Shown: positions 19,669 through 28,629 of the stretch, piece after piece
Position numbering within the stretch: the first letter of the stretch is position 1
Layout of the letters: each line of letters begins with the position of its first letter
Assembly (NCBI RefSeq): GCF_001559075.2
Contig: NZ_CP014015.2
Coordinates: forward strand, 2,480,001-2,544,000
Direction: 5' to 3'
Length of the DNA stretch: 64,000 nucleotides
Origin: Citrobacter amalonaticus
Lineage (GTDB): Bacteria; Pseudomonadota; Gammaproteobacteria; Enterobacterales; Enterobacteriaceae
Program-made: the position numbers and the translations under genes
The notes under the pieces: generated by a model
What the model saw: only the letters and a program-made list of their open reading frames with translations
What the model was told of the DNA's origin: nothing
The model's database searches: none

Positions 19669-21033
19669 ATGATTAGCGCATTCGATATTTTCAAACCTGG
19701 CATTGGTCCATCCAGCTCCCATACCGTAGGGCCGATGAATGCAGGAAAACGGTTTATCGATCAACTGGTCAGCAGTGGAAGCTTATCGCGCACGACGCGC
19801 ATGTCGGTTGATCTGTATGGTTCACTGTCGCTGACCGGAAAAGGCCACGCGACCGATACTGCCATTATGATGGGGCTGGCCGGAAACACTCCGCAAAGCG
19901 TCAACATTGACGCCATCCCCGCGTTTATTGACGAGGTGACCCGTACTGGCCGCTTGCCGGTCGCTGAGGGGTTACATGTCGTCGATTTCCCGGTTACCGA
20001 CAGCATTGTTTTTCATGGTGAAACGCTGCCACGGCACGAGAACGGTATGCGGATCACCGCCTGGGAAAACCAGGAGACGCTGCTGAGTAAAACCTACTAC
20101 TCGATTGGCGGCGGGTTTATCGTGGAGGAAGAGCGCTTTGGTCAGGCGCACGACGTGGAAGCGCCGGTCCCTTATGATTTTCATTCCGCCAGCGAGCTGC
20201 TGAAACTGTGCGAGCGCAATGGCCTTTCAGTCTCCGGGCTGATGATGCAAAACGAACTGGCGCTGCGCAGCAAGGTGGAGATTGATGCCGGATTTGCTCA
20301 GATCTGGGAAGTGATGCACGCTGGCATAGAACGCGGGATGAATACCGAAGGCGTCTTACCCGGCCCGCTGAATGTACCGCGCCGCGCGGTAGCGTTACGC
20401 CGTCTGCTGGTCTCCAGTGACAGTCTCTCCAGCGACCCGATGAACGTCATCGACTGGATCAACATGTTTGCTCTCGCAGTCAGTGAGGAGAATGCGGCGG
20501 GCGGGCGCGTGGTCACTGCGCCCACCAACGGGGCATGCGGTATTATTCCAGCCGTTTTGGCCTATTACGATAAATTCCGTCGTCCGCTGAATGCCAACTC
20601 CATCGCCCGCTATCTGCTGGCGGCCGGGGCCATTGGGGCGCTGTACAAAATGAATGCGTCAATTTCCGGGGCGGAAGTCGGCTGTCAGGGGGAGATCGGC
20701 GTGGCCAGTTCAATGGCGGCGGCGGGGTTGACCGAACTGCTGGGCGGTAGCCCGGCGCAGGTTTGCATCGCGGCGGAAATTGCTATGGAGCACAACCTCG
20801 GCTTAACCTGCGACCCGGTCGCCGGGCAGGTGCAGATCCCGTGTATTGAGCGTAATGCGATCAACGCAGTCAAGGCGGTCAACGCCGCACGTATGGCGCT
20901 GCGCCGTACCTCCGAGCCGCGTGTCTCGCTGGATAAGGTCATCGAAACGATGTACGAGACGGGTAAGGACATGAACGATAAGTACCGCGAAACATCACGC
21001 GGTGGTTTAGCGATCAAAGTGGTGTGCAGTTAG
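19669..21033 (+). CDS. tdcG: Iron-sulfur L-serine dehydratase
   Basis: A 454-residue [4Fe-4S] enzyme deaminating L-serine to pyruvate. The N-terminal beta domain has the substrate motif GPSSSHTVGP; the C-terminal alpha domain has TAPTNGACG and three cysteines in the cluster-binding contexts VGCQGE, LTCDPVAGQ and IPCIERNA. An upstream in-frame extension reaches into tdcE and is ignored: the ATG at 19669 matches E. coli TdcG. The gap to tdcE is 85 bp, with tdcF absent. Confidence 0.97.
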   Translation: MISAFDIFKPGIGPSSSHTVGPMNAGKRFIDQLVSSGSLSRTTRMSVDLYGSLSLTGKGHATDTAIMMGLAGNTPQSVNIDAIPAFIDEVTRTGRLPVAEGLHVVDFPVTDSIVFHGETLPRHENGMRITAWENQETLLSKTYYSIGGGFIVEEERFGQAHDVEAPVPYDFHSASELLKLCERNGLSVSGLMMQNELALRSKVEIDAGFAQIWEVMHAGIERGMNTEGVLPGPLNVPRRAVALRRLLVSSDSLSSDPMNVIDWINMFALAVSEENAAGGRVVTAPTNGACGIIPAVLAYYDKFRRPLNANSIARYLLAAGAIGALYKMNASISGAEVGCQGEIGVASSMAAAGLTELLGGSPAQVCIAAEIAMEHNLGLTCDPVAGQVQIPCIERNAINAVKAVNAARMALRRTSEPRVSLDKVIETMYETGKDMNDKYRETSRGGLAIKVVCS

Positions 21034-21049
21034 CTAACGCCAGAAAGTT

Positions 21050-21217
21050 TGCCGGATGACGGCTGTCGCCTTATCGGGCCTACACGTTCATCGTTCGTAG
21101 GCCCGATAAGCTTGCGCCATCGGGCATTTGGTTGTTTTGCCGGATGACGGCTGTCGCCTTATCCGGCCTACACGTTCATCATTCGTAGGCCCGATAAGCT
21201 TGCGCCATCGGGCATTT
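21050..21217. repeat. BIME with four REP units
   Basis: Two almost identical units of about 88 bp in tandem (21050-21127 and 21138-21217), each an inverted REP pair starting TTTGCCGGATGACGGCTGTCGCC and ending GCGCCATCGGGCATTT. Only a few bases differ between the copies, which suggests recent duplication. Confidence 0.9.
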
Positions 21218-21237
21218 CATTCATTTCAGCCATCTGG

Positions 21238-21262
21238 AAAGCACACTTTGGTGTGCTTTTTT
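21238..21262 (+). terminator. tdc operon terminator
   Basis: GCACAC-TTTG-GTGTGC followed by six T; the A run on the other side makes it possibly bidirectional. Confidence 0.85.
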
Positions 21263-21491
21263 GTTGTGATCTCTTTCAAATTTAGAAAAAAATGACATAT
21301 AAACGTTTTTAAATAGAAAAAATTTCTTAACTTATAGAAAATATCAGGGTTATTTTGTGACGTTTTTCTCTGCGCCTGAGCGTATCCTTTTTTCCATTCT
21401 AATGACTCGCCTGCATACCCCGTACCGCGTATCGCCTTGATGCGGCACGACAAAAAATAAAAATATACCCTACACAATGAGCGAGAATTTT
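21263..21491 (+). promoter_or_regulatory. cyuP upstream region
   Basis: AT-rich promoter region between the tdc terminator and cyuP. Two TGTGA half-sites are present (21265-21269 and 21356-21360); each has a poorly matched second arm, so CRP binding is only possible. In E. coli cyuPA answers to cysteine through a regulator encoded elsewhere; its site cannot be assigned here. Confidence 0.35.
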
Positions 21492-22823
21492 ATGGAAACG
21501 GCAACGAACAGTAGCGTCATTCTCGACGCCAGCGCCCCTGCGCGCCGGGCTGGAATGACAGAGAGTGAGTGGCGGGAAGCGATTAAATTCGACAGTACCG
21601 ACACCGGTTGGGTCATTATGAGTATCGGGATGGCGATTGGCGCGGGGATTGTTTTTCTCCCGGTCCAGGTCGGTTTGATGGGGCTGTGGGTCTTTTTGCT
21701 CTCGTCGGTTATCGGTTATCCCGCTATGTATCTGTTTCAGCGTCTGTTTATTAATACGCTGGCGGAGTCCCCGGAATGTAAAGATTATCCCAGCGTCATC
21801 AGCGGGTATCTGGGGAAAAACTGGGGCATTCTGTTAGGCGCGCTGTACTTTGTGATGCTGGTTATCTGGATGTTCGTTTATTCCACCGCTATCACCAACG
21901 ACAGCGCTTCCTATTTGCATACTTTTGGTGTGACAGAGGGACTGCTATCCGATAACCCGTTCTATGGTCTGGTGCTGATCTGCATTCTCGTGGCTATCTC
22001 TTCACGCGGTGAGAAACTGTTGTTCAAAATCTCTACCGGTATGGTGCTGACCAAACTGCTGGTCGTGGCGGCGCTGGGGGTGTCGATGGTTGGCATGTGG
22101 CATTTGTACAATATTGGCGCGTTGCCGCCGATGGCGCTGCTGGTTAAGAACGCGATTATCACGCTACCGTTTACCCTGACCTCAATCCTGTTTATCCAGA
22201 CCCTGAGCCCGATGGTGATCTCCTACCGCTCCCGTGAGAAATCCGTCGAGGTGGCGCGTCACAAAGCGCTACGCGCCATGAATATTGCCTTCGGCATTTT
22301 GTTTGTCACCGTGTTCTTCTACGCCGTCTCCTTTACGCTGGCAATGGGACACGACGAAGCGGTTAAAGCCTATGAGCAGAATATCTCCGCGCTGGCGATT
22401 GCTGCACAGTTCATCAGCGGTGCGGGCGCCGGTTGGGTGAAAGTCGTGAGCGTCATCCTGAACATTTTCGCCGTGATGACCGCGTTCTTTGGCGTCTATT
22501 TAGGCTTTCGCGAAGCCACGCAGGGGATTGCGATGAACATTCTGCGTCGCAAACTGCCGGCTGAGAAGATCAATGAAACGCTGGTGCAGCGCGGCATCAT
22601 GCTGTTTGCCATTTTACTGGCCTGGAGCGCTATCGTGCTCAACGCGCCGGTTCTGAGTTTTACGTCGATTTGTAGTCCCATTTTCGGCATGGTGGGATGT
22701 TTGATCCCCGCCTGGCTGGTCTACAAAGTCCCTGCATTGCACAAATACAAAGGGGCGTCGCTGTATCTGATTATCGTCACCGGTTTGTTGCTGTGCGTAT
22801 CTCCGTTCCTGGCTTTTTCCTGA
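21492..22823 (+). CDS. cyuP: Probable L-cysteine (D/L-serine) permease
   Basis: An inner-membrane amino acid permease of the HAAAP family, called YhaO/DlsT/CyuP in E. coli, which takes up cysteine for the desulfidase CyuA encoded next. The protein has 443 residues from the ATG at 21492 (METATNSS...), in line with E. coli; an ATG five codons upstream is possible but has no visible ribosome site. About eleven hydrophobic segments are visible, with GMAIGAGIVFLPVQ in helix 1 as in TdcC. The two genes are 21 bp apart and form an operon. Confidence 0.93.
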   Translation: METATNSSVILDASAPARRAGMTESEWREAIKFDSTDTGWVIMSIGMAIGAGIVFLPVQVGLMGLWVFLLSSVIGYPAMYLFQRLFINTLAESPECKDYPSVISGYLGKNWGILLGALYFVMLVIWMFVYSTAITNDSASYLHTFGVTEGLLSDNPFYGLVLICILVAISSRGEKLLFKISTGMVLTKLLVVAALGVSMVGMWHLYNIGALPPMALLVKNAIITLPFTLTSILFIQTLSPMVISYRSREKSVEVARHKALRAMNIAFGILFVTVFFYAVSFTLAMGHDEAVKAYEQNISALAIAAQFISGAGAGWVKVVSVILNIFAVMTAFFGVYLGFREATQGIAMNILRRKLPAEKINETLVQRGIMLFAILLAWSAIVLNAPVLSFTSICSPIFGMVGCLIPAWLVYKVPALHKYKGASLYLIIVTGLLLCVSPFLAFS

Positions 22824-22844
22824 TTTATCCTGAAGGTTGTTGTT

Positions 22845-24158
22845 ATGTCTGAGACGATAAAAAATCCGTTGTGGCAGCGTTTCATCCGCGCAGTAGAGGA
22901 AGAGGTGAAACCCGCACTGGGCTGTACGGAACCGGTTTCCCTTGCACTGGCAGCGGCGGTGGCGGCCTCTGAACTGCAGGGCGCGGTGGAGCGAATCGAT
23001 GCCTGGGTCTCGCCCAATCTGATGAAAAACGGACTGGGGGTGACGGTGCCGGGAACCGGTATGGTTGGGCTGCCAATCGCCGCCGCGCTGGGGGCGATTG
23101 GCGGGAATGCGAACGCCGGACTGGAGGTGCTGAAAGATGCCTCCGCGCAGGCCATTGCCGATGCGAAAGCGATGCTGAAAGCGGGCAAGGTGTCGGTGAT
23201 GTTGCAGCAACCCTGTGATGACATCCTGTTTTCTCGCGCAAAGGTCTATAGCCATGACGGCTGGGCGTGCGTCACCATTGTCGGCGGTCATACTCACATT
23301 GTGCGGATCGAAACCCATACCGGCGTGAAGTTTACTCAGCAGGCGAATGCGGACGATGAGGCGCAGGAATCGCCGTTGGCGGTGCTTTCTGAGACCTCGC
23401 TGGAAGAAATTCTGGCGTTTGTGAATACCGTACCGTTCGACGCTATTCGTTTTATTCTCGACGCCGCCCGACTTAACGGCGCGCTGTCACAGGAAGGGTT
23501 ACGGGGAAACTGGGGACTGCACATTGGCGCAACGCTGGAAAAGCAGTGCGCACGCGGTCTGCTGGCAAACGATCTTTCGACGGCGATCCTTATCCGGACC
23601 AGTGCGGCGTCGGATGCGCGTATGGGCGGCGCGACGCTGCCCGCCATGAGTAACTCCGGCTCCGGCAATCAGGGGATCACCGCCACGGTACCGGTGATGG
23701 TGGTGGCTGAACACTTTGGCGTGGATGAAGAAAAACTGGCGCGTGCGCTGATGCTTTCCCATCTGAGCGCAATCTACATACACCACCAGCTCCCGCGTCT
23801 GTCGGCGCTGTGTGCTGCGACGACCGCCGCGATGGGTGCCGCGGCAGGGATGGCCTGGCTGGTGGACGAAGGGCGCTACAGCACGATCTCGATGGCGATC
23901 AGCAGCATGATTGGCGATGTCAGCGGAATGATTTGCGATGGGGCATCTAACAGTTGTGCGATGAAAGTCTCCACCAGTGCTTCTGCGGCGTGGAAGGCGG
24001 TGCTGATGGCGTTGGACGATACGGCGGTCACCGGTAACGAAGGGATTGTGGCGCACAACGTGGAACAATCTATTGCCAACCTGTGCGCGTTGGCGTGTCA
24101 TTCTATGCAGCAAACGGACAAACAGATTATCGAGATCATGGCCCGTAAAGCGCATTAA
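22845..24158 (+). CDS. cyuA: L-cysteine desulfidase
   Basis: A 437-residue UPF0597/CdsB-like protein (E. coli YhaM/CyuA) that breaks L-cysteine into pyruvate, ammonia and sulfide with an oxygen-sensitive Fe-S cluster. Characteristic segments are KPALGCTEP near the N-terminus, VPGTGMVGLPIAAALG, SNSGSGNQGI and DGASNSCAMKVS; the Cys residues in the first and last are likely cluster or catalytic ligands. It is the second gene of cyuPA, used in anaerobic cysteine catabolism. Confidence 0.93.
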   Translation: MSETIKNPLWQRFIRAVEEEVKPALGCTEPVSLALAAAVAASELQGAVERIDAWVSPNLMKNGLGVTVPGTGMVGLPIAAALGAIGGNANAGLEVLKDASAQAIADAKAMLKAGKVSVMLQQPCDDILFSRAKVYSHDGWACVTIVGGHTHIVRIETHTGVKFTQQANADDEAQESPLAVLSETSLEEILAFVNTVPFDAIRFILDAARLNGALSQEGLRGNWGLHIGATLEKQCARGLLANDLSTAILIRTSAASDARMGGATLPAMSNSGSGNQGITATVPVMVVAEHFGVDEEKLARALMLSHLSAIYIHHQLPRLSALCAATTAAMGAAAGMAWLVDEGRYSTISMAISSMIGDVSGMICDGASNSCAMKVSTSASAAWKAVLMALDDTAVTGNEGIVAHNVEQSIANLCALACHSMQQTDKQIIEIMARKAH

Positions 24159-24170
24159 GTGGAGGGCTGA

Positions 24171-24246
24171 CAGCCTGATGGCGCGACGCTTATCCGGCCT
24201 ACGAACGTGTAGGCCTGATAAAGCGCTTGCGCTGTCATCCGGCAAT
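24171..24246. repeat. BIME between cyuA and yhaL
   Basis: Two inverted REP units: GCCTGATGGCGCGACGCTTATCCGGC and GGCCTGATAAAGCGCTTGCGCTGTCATCCGGC. It separates the convergent cyuA and yhaL genes. Confidence 0.85.
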
Positions 24247-24251
24247 GAGGA

Positions 24252-24413
24252 TCAGGCGGCAGCGTCTTCCTCGGAAAGACGAACTTCGGCGTCCGCGACA
24301 ATCGCCTCCAGCTCGGTCAGCATCGCCTCGTAGTCAAACGCACGGGGCGCGGTGTCGGTTTCTGCCGTTGCCACTTTCCCTGTCGGGGCCTGTTTTTTCG
24401 CTTTCTTACTCAT
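24252..24413 (-). CDS. yhaL: Small conserved protein YhaL
   Basis: A 53-residue protein beginning MSKKAKKQAP and ending SEEDAAA. It has a basic, Ala-rich N-terminal tail and one acidic amphipathic helix (FDYEAMLTELEAIVADAEVR). Position and sequence match E. coli YhaL. The helix resembles the first helix of XseB, the small subunit of exonuclease VII, including the ELEAIV core (inference by eye). Function unknown. It lies 19 bp after yhaK, so the two are likely cotranscribed. Confidence 0.85.
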   Translation of the reverse strand: MSKKAKKQAPTGKVATAETDTAPRAFDYEAMLTELEAIVADAEVRLSEEDAAA

Positions 24414-24432
24414 ACACCACTCCGGTTACCGA

Positions 24433-25134
24433 TTACACCGGCAAATCTATCAGCAAAGCGCGTAACGGCGTATCGGCAACGAGCGTTATGTTAGCTTCGT
24501 CACGAATAAAGGCCCCGTCACCACAGGTCAGCGCTTCACGCGCTTCATCGTGGGTGACGGCGTGAAAGGTGCCGTGAATGGACTGCAAATAAGCGCGCGG
24601 GCCGTGAAGCTGAAAACTCAGTGACTCGCCCTGATTCAGCTCAATATGGTGTACCCACGCCTGCTGGCGCAACTGTAGACTGCCGTTCTCACCATCGGGT
24701 GAGGCGATCAGTTGCTGTTTAGCCTTCGTCAGTTTTGTCTTCTGCACCAGAGCATTCTCGCGCTCAGGACAGGCGTCGAGCCACAATTGCATACGCGTAA
24801 GCGGTTTGTCTTTGCTGATATTATGTTCGCTGTAGCTGATACCCGGCTGCGCCGCGAGCAGCAACGCTTCACCCGCCTGGGCCTGCACATGGTTGCCTTC
24901 ACTGTCACGATACTCTGCAACGCCTTCGAGAATCAGATTAAGCACGTCCACCTTTGGCCAGGTGCGCGGCTGGAAGGACGCACCGGGCGCCAGGACTTCC
25001 TGATTGAGCACACGCAGCGATGCGTAGCCCAGCAGTTTTGGGTCGAAATAGTGTCCAAAGGAGAAGGTATAACGGGCCTGCAGCCAGCCGTAGTCTGCTT
25101 GTCCGCATTGTTTGGCTGTTCGGGTAGTAATCAT
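24433..25134 (-). CDS. yhaK: Pirin-like bicupin protein YhaK
   Basis: A 233-residue cytosolic protein of the pirin family, matching E. coli YhaK, which has a bicupin fold and is reported as sensitive to nitrosative stress and redox conditions. The N-terminal cupin includes FSFGHYFDPK and the C-terminal half HGPRAYLQSIHG. The metal-binding His set of true pirins is only partly present. It is divergent from the LysR gene yhaJ, which may control it. Confidence 0.93.
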   Translation of the reverse strand: MITTRTAKQCGQADYGWLQARYTFSFGHYFDPKLLGYASLRVLNQEVLAPGASFQPRTWPKVDVLNLILEGVAEYRDSEGNHVQAQAGEALLLAAQPGISYSEHNISKDKPLTRMQLWLDACPERENALVQKTKLTKAKQQLIASPDGENGSLQLRQQAWVHHIELNQGESLSFQLHGPRAYLQSIHGTFHAVTHDEAREALTCGDGAFIRDEANITLVADTPLRALLIDLPV

Positions 25135-25238
25135 AGTTCTTGACCTCTCTTTACTTCCTTTTATGTTAAGGGGCTGGACGCTGCATTGTTAGCCAGATAT
25201 TCTGCCCGGTATGTTCAAATTTCCTGAATGAGAACGAT

Positions 25239-26135
25239 ATGGCCAAAGAAAGGGCGTTAACGCTTGAGGCATTACGCGTAATGGACGCGATAGATCGCCG
25301 CGGTAGCTTTGCCGCAGCGGCCGATGAACTGGGGCGCGTGCCGTCTGCGCTCAGCTACACCATGCAGAAGCTGGAAGAAGAGCTGGATGTGGTGTTGTTT
25401 GACCGCTCCGGACATCGAACAAAATTCACAAACGTTGGGCGCATGCTGCTGGAAAGAGGGCGTGTGCTGCTGGAGGCGGCAGATAAGCTCACCACGGACG
25501 CTGAGGCGCTGGCGCGAGGGTGGGAAACGCATCTGACCATTGTGACCGAGGCGCTGGTGCCAACCCCGGCCTTTTTCCCGCTGATCGACAAACTGGCTGT
25601 TAAAGCCAATACGCAGCTTTCGGTGATTACCGAGGTGCTGGCGGGGGCGTGGGAGCGCCTGGAACAAGGCCGGGCGGATATTGTGGTGGCCCCGGACATG
25701 CACTTTCGTTCGTCGTCAGAAATTAATTCCCGCAAGCTGTATACTCTGATGAACGTCTATGTTGCCGCGCCGGATCACCCGATTCATCAGGAGCCGGAGC
25801 CGCTGTCGGAAGTAACGCGGGTGAAGTATCGCGGCGTTGCGGTCGCGGATACCGCGCGTGAACGTCCGGTATTAACCGTGCAACTGCTGGATAAGCAAGC
25901 GCGCCTCACCGTCAGCACCATCGAAGATAAGCGTCAGGCGTTGCTGGCAGGATTAGGGGTGGCGACGATGCCGTATCCGCTGGTGGAACAGGATATTGCG
26001 GAAGGACGACTGCGCGTGGTCAGTCCGGAATCGACCAGCGAGATTGACATCATTATGGCCTGGCGAAGAGACAGTATGGGGGAAGCTAAAGCCTGGTGTC
26101 TGCGTGAAATTCCCAAACTGTTTGCCAGGAAATAA
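25239..26135 (+). CDS. yhaJ: LysR-type regulator YhaJ
   Basis: A 298-residue LysR regulator. The helix-turn-helix lies at about residues 8-65 (GSFAAAADELGRVPSALSYTM), followed by a ligand-binding domain with a LysR-type fold. E. coli YhaJ responds to nitroaromatic compounds such as 2,4-DNT metabolites, activates yqjF, and affects the type III secretion system in pathogenic strains. The nearest targets here would be divergent yhaK and yqjF at 27910. Confidence 0.93.
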   Translation: MAKERALTLEALRVMDAIDRRGSFAAAADELGRVPSALSYTMQKLEEELDVVLFDRSGHRTKFTNVGRMLLERGRVLLEAADKLTTDAEALARGWETHLTIVTEALVPTPAFFPLIDKLAVKANTQLSVITEVLAGAWERLEQGRADIVVAPDMHFRSSSEINSRKLYTLMNVYVAAPDHPIHQEPEPLSEVTRVKYRGVAVADTARERPVLTVQLLDKQARLTVSTIEDKRQALLAGLGVATMPYPLVEQDIAEGRLRVVSPESTSEIDIIMAWRRDSMGEAKAWCLREIPKLFARK

Positions 26136-26161
26136 ACGACGCTTTCTTCAGGATTACCATA

Positions 26162-26186
26162 TTCGGGGCAAACCGATTGCCCCGAA
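26162..26186. terminator. Convergent hairpin between yhaJ and yhaI
   Basis: TTCGGGGCAA (26162-26171) pairs perfectly with TTGCCCCGAA (26177-26186). There is no real U tract, so terminator function is likely but weak. Confidence 0.45.
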
Positions 26187-26206
26187 GCCGATCAGCGCAT
26201 TTCGTT

Positions 26207-26563
26207 TTACTTAGGGTTTGGCCCGAAGCGGTTTTCACCTGGCGTGCCGTCCTGACAGTTGAAGATGAGGATCACCAACCAGCCGATGACGGGAATCACT
26301 AACAGTAACAGCCACCAGGCCGTTCGATCAGTGTCGTGCAGACGTCGGAACTGAACGGCCCAACTGGGTAAAAAGACGAGGATCGCGTAAATCGTCGTCA
26401 GTATTCCTTCTCCTCCGGCGCGCTGCCAGCCAAGCATCTTATCCAGGACGCCCAGAACGAACGTGAAGATAATGTTGACCAGCACAAACATCCAGAACTC
26501 TTTGCGACGGGCCCGACCGCCGAAACCAATGTAATTGCGTAAAACGTTTATATACCAGTCCAT
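26207..26563 (-). CDS. yhaI: DUF805 inner-membrane protein YhaI
   Basis: A 118-residue membrane protein with four hydrophobic segments and the DUF805 signature (GFGGRARRKEFWMF near the start, RRLHDTDRTAWW in the middle). The ATG at 26563 has a GAGGCG site and fits E. coli YhaI; the frame runs 12 codons further without support. In E. coli the paralogue yhaH sits beside it but is missing here. Molecular function unknown. Confidence 0.9.
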   Translation of the reverse strand: MDWYINVLRNYIGFGGRARRKEFWMFVLVNIIFTFVLGVLDKMLGWQRAGGEGILTTIYAILVFLPSWAVQFRRLHDTDRTAWWLLLLVIPVIGWLVILIFNCQDGTPGENRFGPNPK

Positions 26564-26849
26564 TTTCGCCTCAACCTTGTGACAATCACTTGTTTTCAAA
26601 GCAATCAGAATAAGAATAGATGCGAATGATTAGGTGGTAAATGTCTGAATAGTGAATTAATAAGGCACCGCGAAGGGTGCCTTGAGAGGGATGACAAACT
26701 TCATCCCGATACCGGACAAGCAGAGCGCTCCTTAATTAAAAACCAGGAAAATCAATTCATTGATTTTCGGCTGATAATCACAAAGAAGGAAAAACCCCGT
26801 TTTTTCCTTCTTTGTCAGCGGTCTGAGGCACCGCGAAGGGTGCCTGGAT
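26564..26849. other. Gap with three hairpin types where yhaH would be expected
   Basis: No gene is seen. The stretch contains the same hairpin twice, GGCACC-GCGAAG-GGTGCC at 26664-26681 and 26827-26844; a GGGATGA...TCATCCC stem (26687-26706); an AAAATCAA-TTCA-TTGATTTT stem (26753-26772); and a long palindrome CAAAGAAGGAAAAA...TTTTTTCCTTCTTTG (26781-26814) with a C-rich loop. The second GCACC hairpin directly follows the yqjG stop codon and could end its transcript. Confidence 0.6.
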
Positions 26850-27839
26850 TCACTCTTTGAAACGGCTGTCACGCCCGTGCGGTTCGTCGAGATCCTGCCA
26901 CGGGCCAATGGAGATAATGCCCGTCGGGTTAATGGTCTTATGACTGCGGAAATAGTGATTGCGAATATGATCAAAATTGACCGTTTCCGCGATGCCTGGC
27001 ATCTGATAAATATCACGCAGAAAACCATACAGGTTGAGATAGTCGCTGATGCGATGCTTGTCGCATTTGAAATGTGTGACATACACCGGATCAAAGCGGA
27101 TGAGCGTTGTCCATAAGCGAATATCAGCCTCTGTGAGTCGATTACCTGTCAGATAGCGATGCTGACCGAGGATCTGCTCCAGTCGCGCCAGCGCGGTAAA
27201 GACGTTTTCTACCGCGTCATCATAGGCTTGCTGACTGGTGGCGAAGCCCGCTTTATAGACGCCATTGTTAACGTTGTCATAAATCCAGCCGTTCAGTTCG
27301 TCGATCTTGTTGCGCAGTTCAGGGGGATAGTAGTCCCCGGCTTTTGCACCCTGCGCATCGAACGCCGTATTGAACATGCGAATGATTTCAGCAGATTCAT
27401 TACTGACAATCGTATGGTTCTTTTTATCCCACAAGACTGGCACGGTGACGCGGCCGCTGTAATGGGGATCGGCGTGCAGGTAAAGCTGATACAGAAATTC
27501 GTGCTGATATAAGGTATCGCCTGTGGCCGCCGGGAAATCATCGTCAAAAGTCCAGCCGTTTTCCAGCATCAGTGGATTCACGACCGAGACGGAGATAAAC
27601 GGCTCCAGTCCCTTGAGCTTACGCAGAATTAACGTACGGTGCGCCCATGGACAGGCGAGAGAAACATACAGGTGATAGCGGTCTTTTTCTGCCGCAAAAC
27701 CGCCTTCGCCGGAAGGGCCCGGCGCGCCATCCGGCGTGAGCCAGTTGCGGAATGCCGATACCGAACGTTGAAATTTGCCCCCGGTGGATTTGGTGTCATA
27801 CCAGGTGTCATGCCAGACGCCGTCGATCAGTTGTCCCAT
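26850..27839 (-). CDS. yqjG: Glutathionyl-hydroquinone reductase
   Basis: A Xi-class glutathione transferase of 329 residues that reduces glutathionyl-hydroquinones to hydroquinones. The catalytic cysteine is C63 in SLACPWAHR, within the N-terminal thioredoxin fold; the C-terminal helical domain contains the TEADIRLWTTLIRFD segment typical of the class. It lies downstream of yqjF, from which it is separated by 70 bp and a terminator-like hairpin. Confidence 0.95.
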   Translation of the reverse strand: MGQLIDGVWHDTWYDTKSTGGKFQRSVSAFRNWLTPDGAPGPSGEGGFAAEKDRYHLYVSLACPWAHRTLILRKLKGLEPFISVSVVNPLMLENGWTFDDDFPAATGDTLYQHEFLYQLYLHADPHYSGRVTVPVLWDKKNHTIVSNESAEIIRMFNTAFDAQGAKAGDYYPPELRNKIDELNGWIYDNVNNGVYKAGFATSQQAYDDAVENVFTALARLEQILGQHRYLTGNRLTEADIRLWTTLIRFDPVYVTHFKCDKHRISDYLNLYGFLRDIYQMPGIAETVNFDHIRNHYFRSHKTINPTGIISIGPWQDLDEPHGRDSRFKE

Positions 27840-27859
27840 GATTTCTTTCCCTCAGATAG

Positions 27860-27890
27860 CAAAAACGAGGAGAAAATCCCCTCGTTCTTT
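27860..27890 (-). terminator. yqjF terminator
   Basis: AACGAGG (27864-27870) pairs with CCTCGTT (27880-27886); on the minus strand five T follow the stem. Confidence 0.75.
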
Positions 27891-27909
27891 TTCATTCATT
27901 ATAGAGCGC

Positions 27910-28302
27910 TTACCACTTTTTGTTCAGTACACGGTCGATACTGAATGCGCCCGGACCGGTGATGCCCAGCAGCAGGAAGCCGCCAGCGATGGTCAGGTTT
28001 TTCATGAACATCAGTGAGTTCACGCCTTCTGCAAAGTTGCTGTGGAAGATAAACGCGGTCAGCAGTGTAAAGCCTGCGGTAAACAGCGCGGTGGTACGGG
28101 TCAGGAAACCGAACAGAATCGCCAGACCGCCGCCGAACTCAAGCAAAATGGTCAGTGGCAGCAGGAATCCCGGAACGCCCATCGCTTCCATATACTGTTG
28201 GGTACCTGCGTAACCGGTGATTTTTCCCCAACCTGCAGTAATAAACAGGATTGGCATCAGAATACGCGCTACCAGTACACCAACATCTTCTAATTTTTTC
28301 AT
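27910..28302 (-). CDS. yqjF: DoxX-family inner-membrane protein YqjF
   Basis: A 130-residue membrane protein of the DoxX family with four hydrophobic segments and the motifs RILMPILFITAGWGKI and LEFGGGLAILFGF. In E. coli its promoter is the classical sensor of 2,4-dinitrotoluene breakdown products and is driven by YhaJ, the gene for which lies 2 kb away. Biochemical activity unknown; oxidoreductase partner roles are proposed for DoxX proteins. Confidence 0.93.
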   Translation of the reverse strand: MKKLEDVGVLVARILMPILFITAGWGKITGYAGTQQYMEAMGVPGFLLPLTILLEFGGGLAILFGFLTRTTALFTAGFTLLTAFIFHSNFAEGVNSLMFMKNLTIAGGFLLLGITGPGAFSIDRVLNKKW

Positions 28303-28629
28303 TCTTCTCTCCAGGAACTACACAGACTGCTGATTTTGTTTTTTGGGTGCAATTTCGCGGTGTTCCGCGTCATTGCTGTCGATGGAGAGAATCATAAGCG
28401 TGAAGAATGAGAATTGTTAGCAAGGAAAACTGTCAATATCTTTCAAAAATTTTGATTTTTCGGTGGGGCGATATTGAAGATTGGGTAAGCGAAGCGCTCC
28501 CGGTACAGCTGCCGGATGGCGGCTACGCCTTATCCGGCCTACATATTGAGTGTGAGAGTCGGATAAGCGAAGCGCCATTAGGCGAAGTAGGAAGAGGTCG
28601 AGTGCGTAGGCCTGATAAGCGAAGCGCCA
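28303..28629. other. yqjF upstream region and REP cluster
   Basis: Left part (28303-28500): promoter side of yqjF, where the YhaJ site would lie, not identifiable by eye. Right part is a BIME listed separately. No coding sequence is supported. Confidence 0.4.

Noticed and set aside
21050..21217. Tandem repeats of about 88 bp that could suggest an array or satellite
   Set aside because: They are inverted REP pairs (BIME), common in enterobacterial intergenic DNA.
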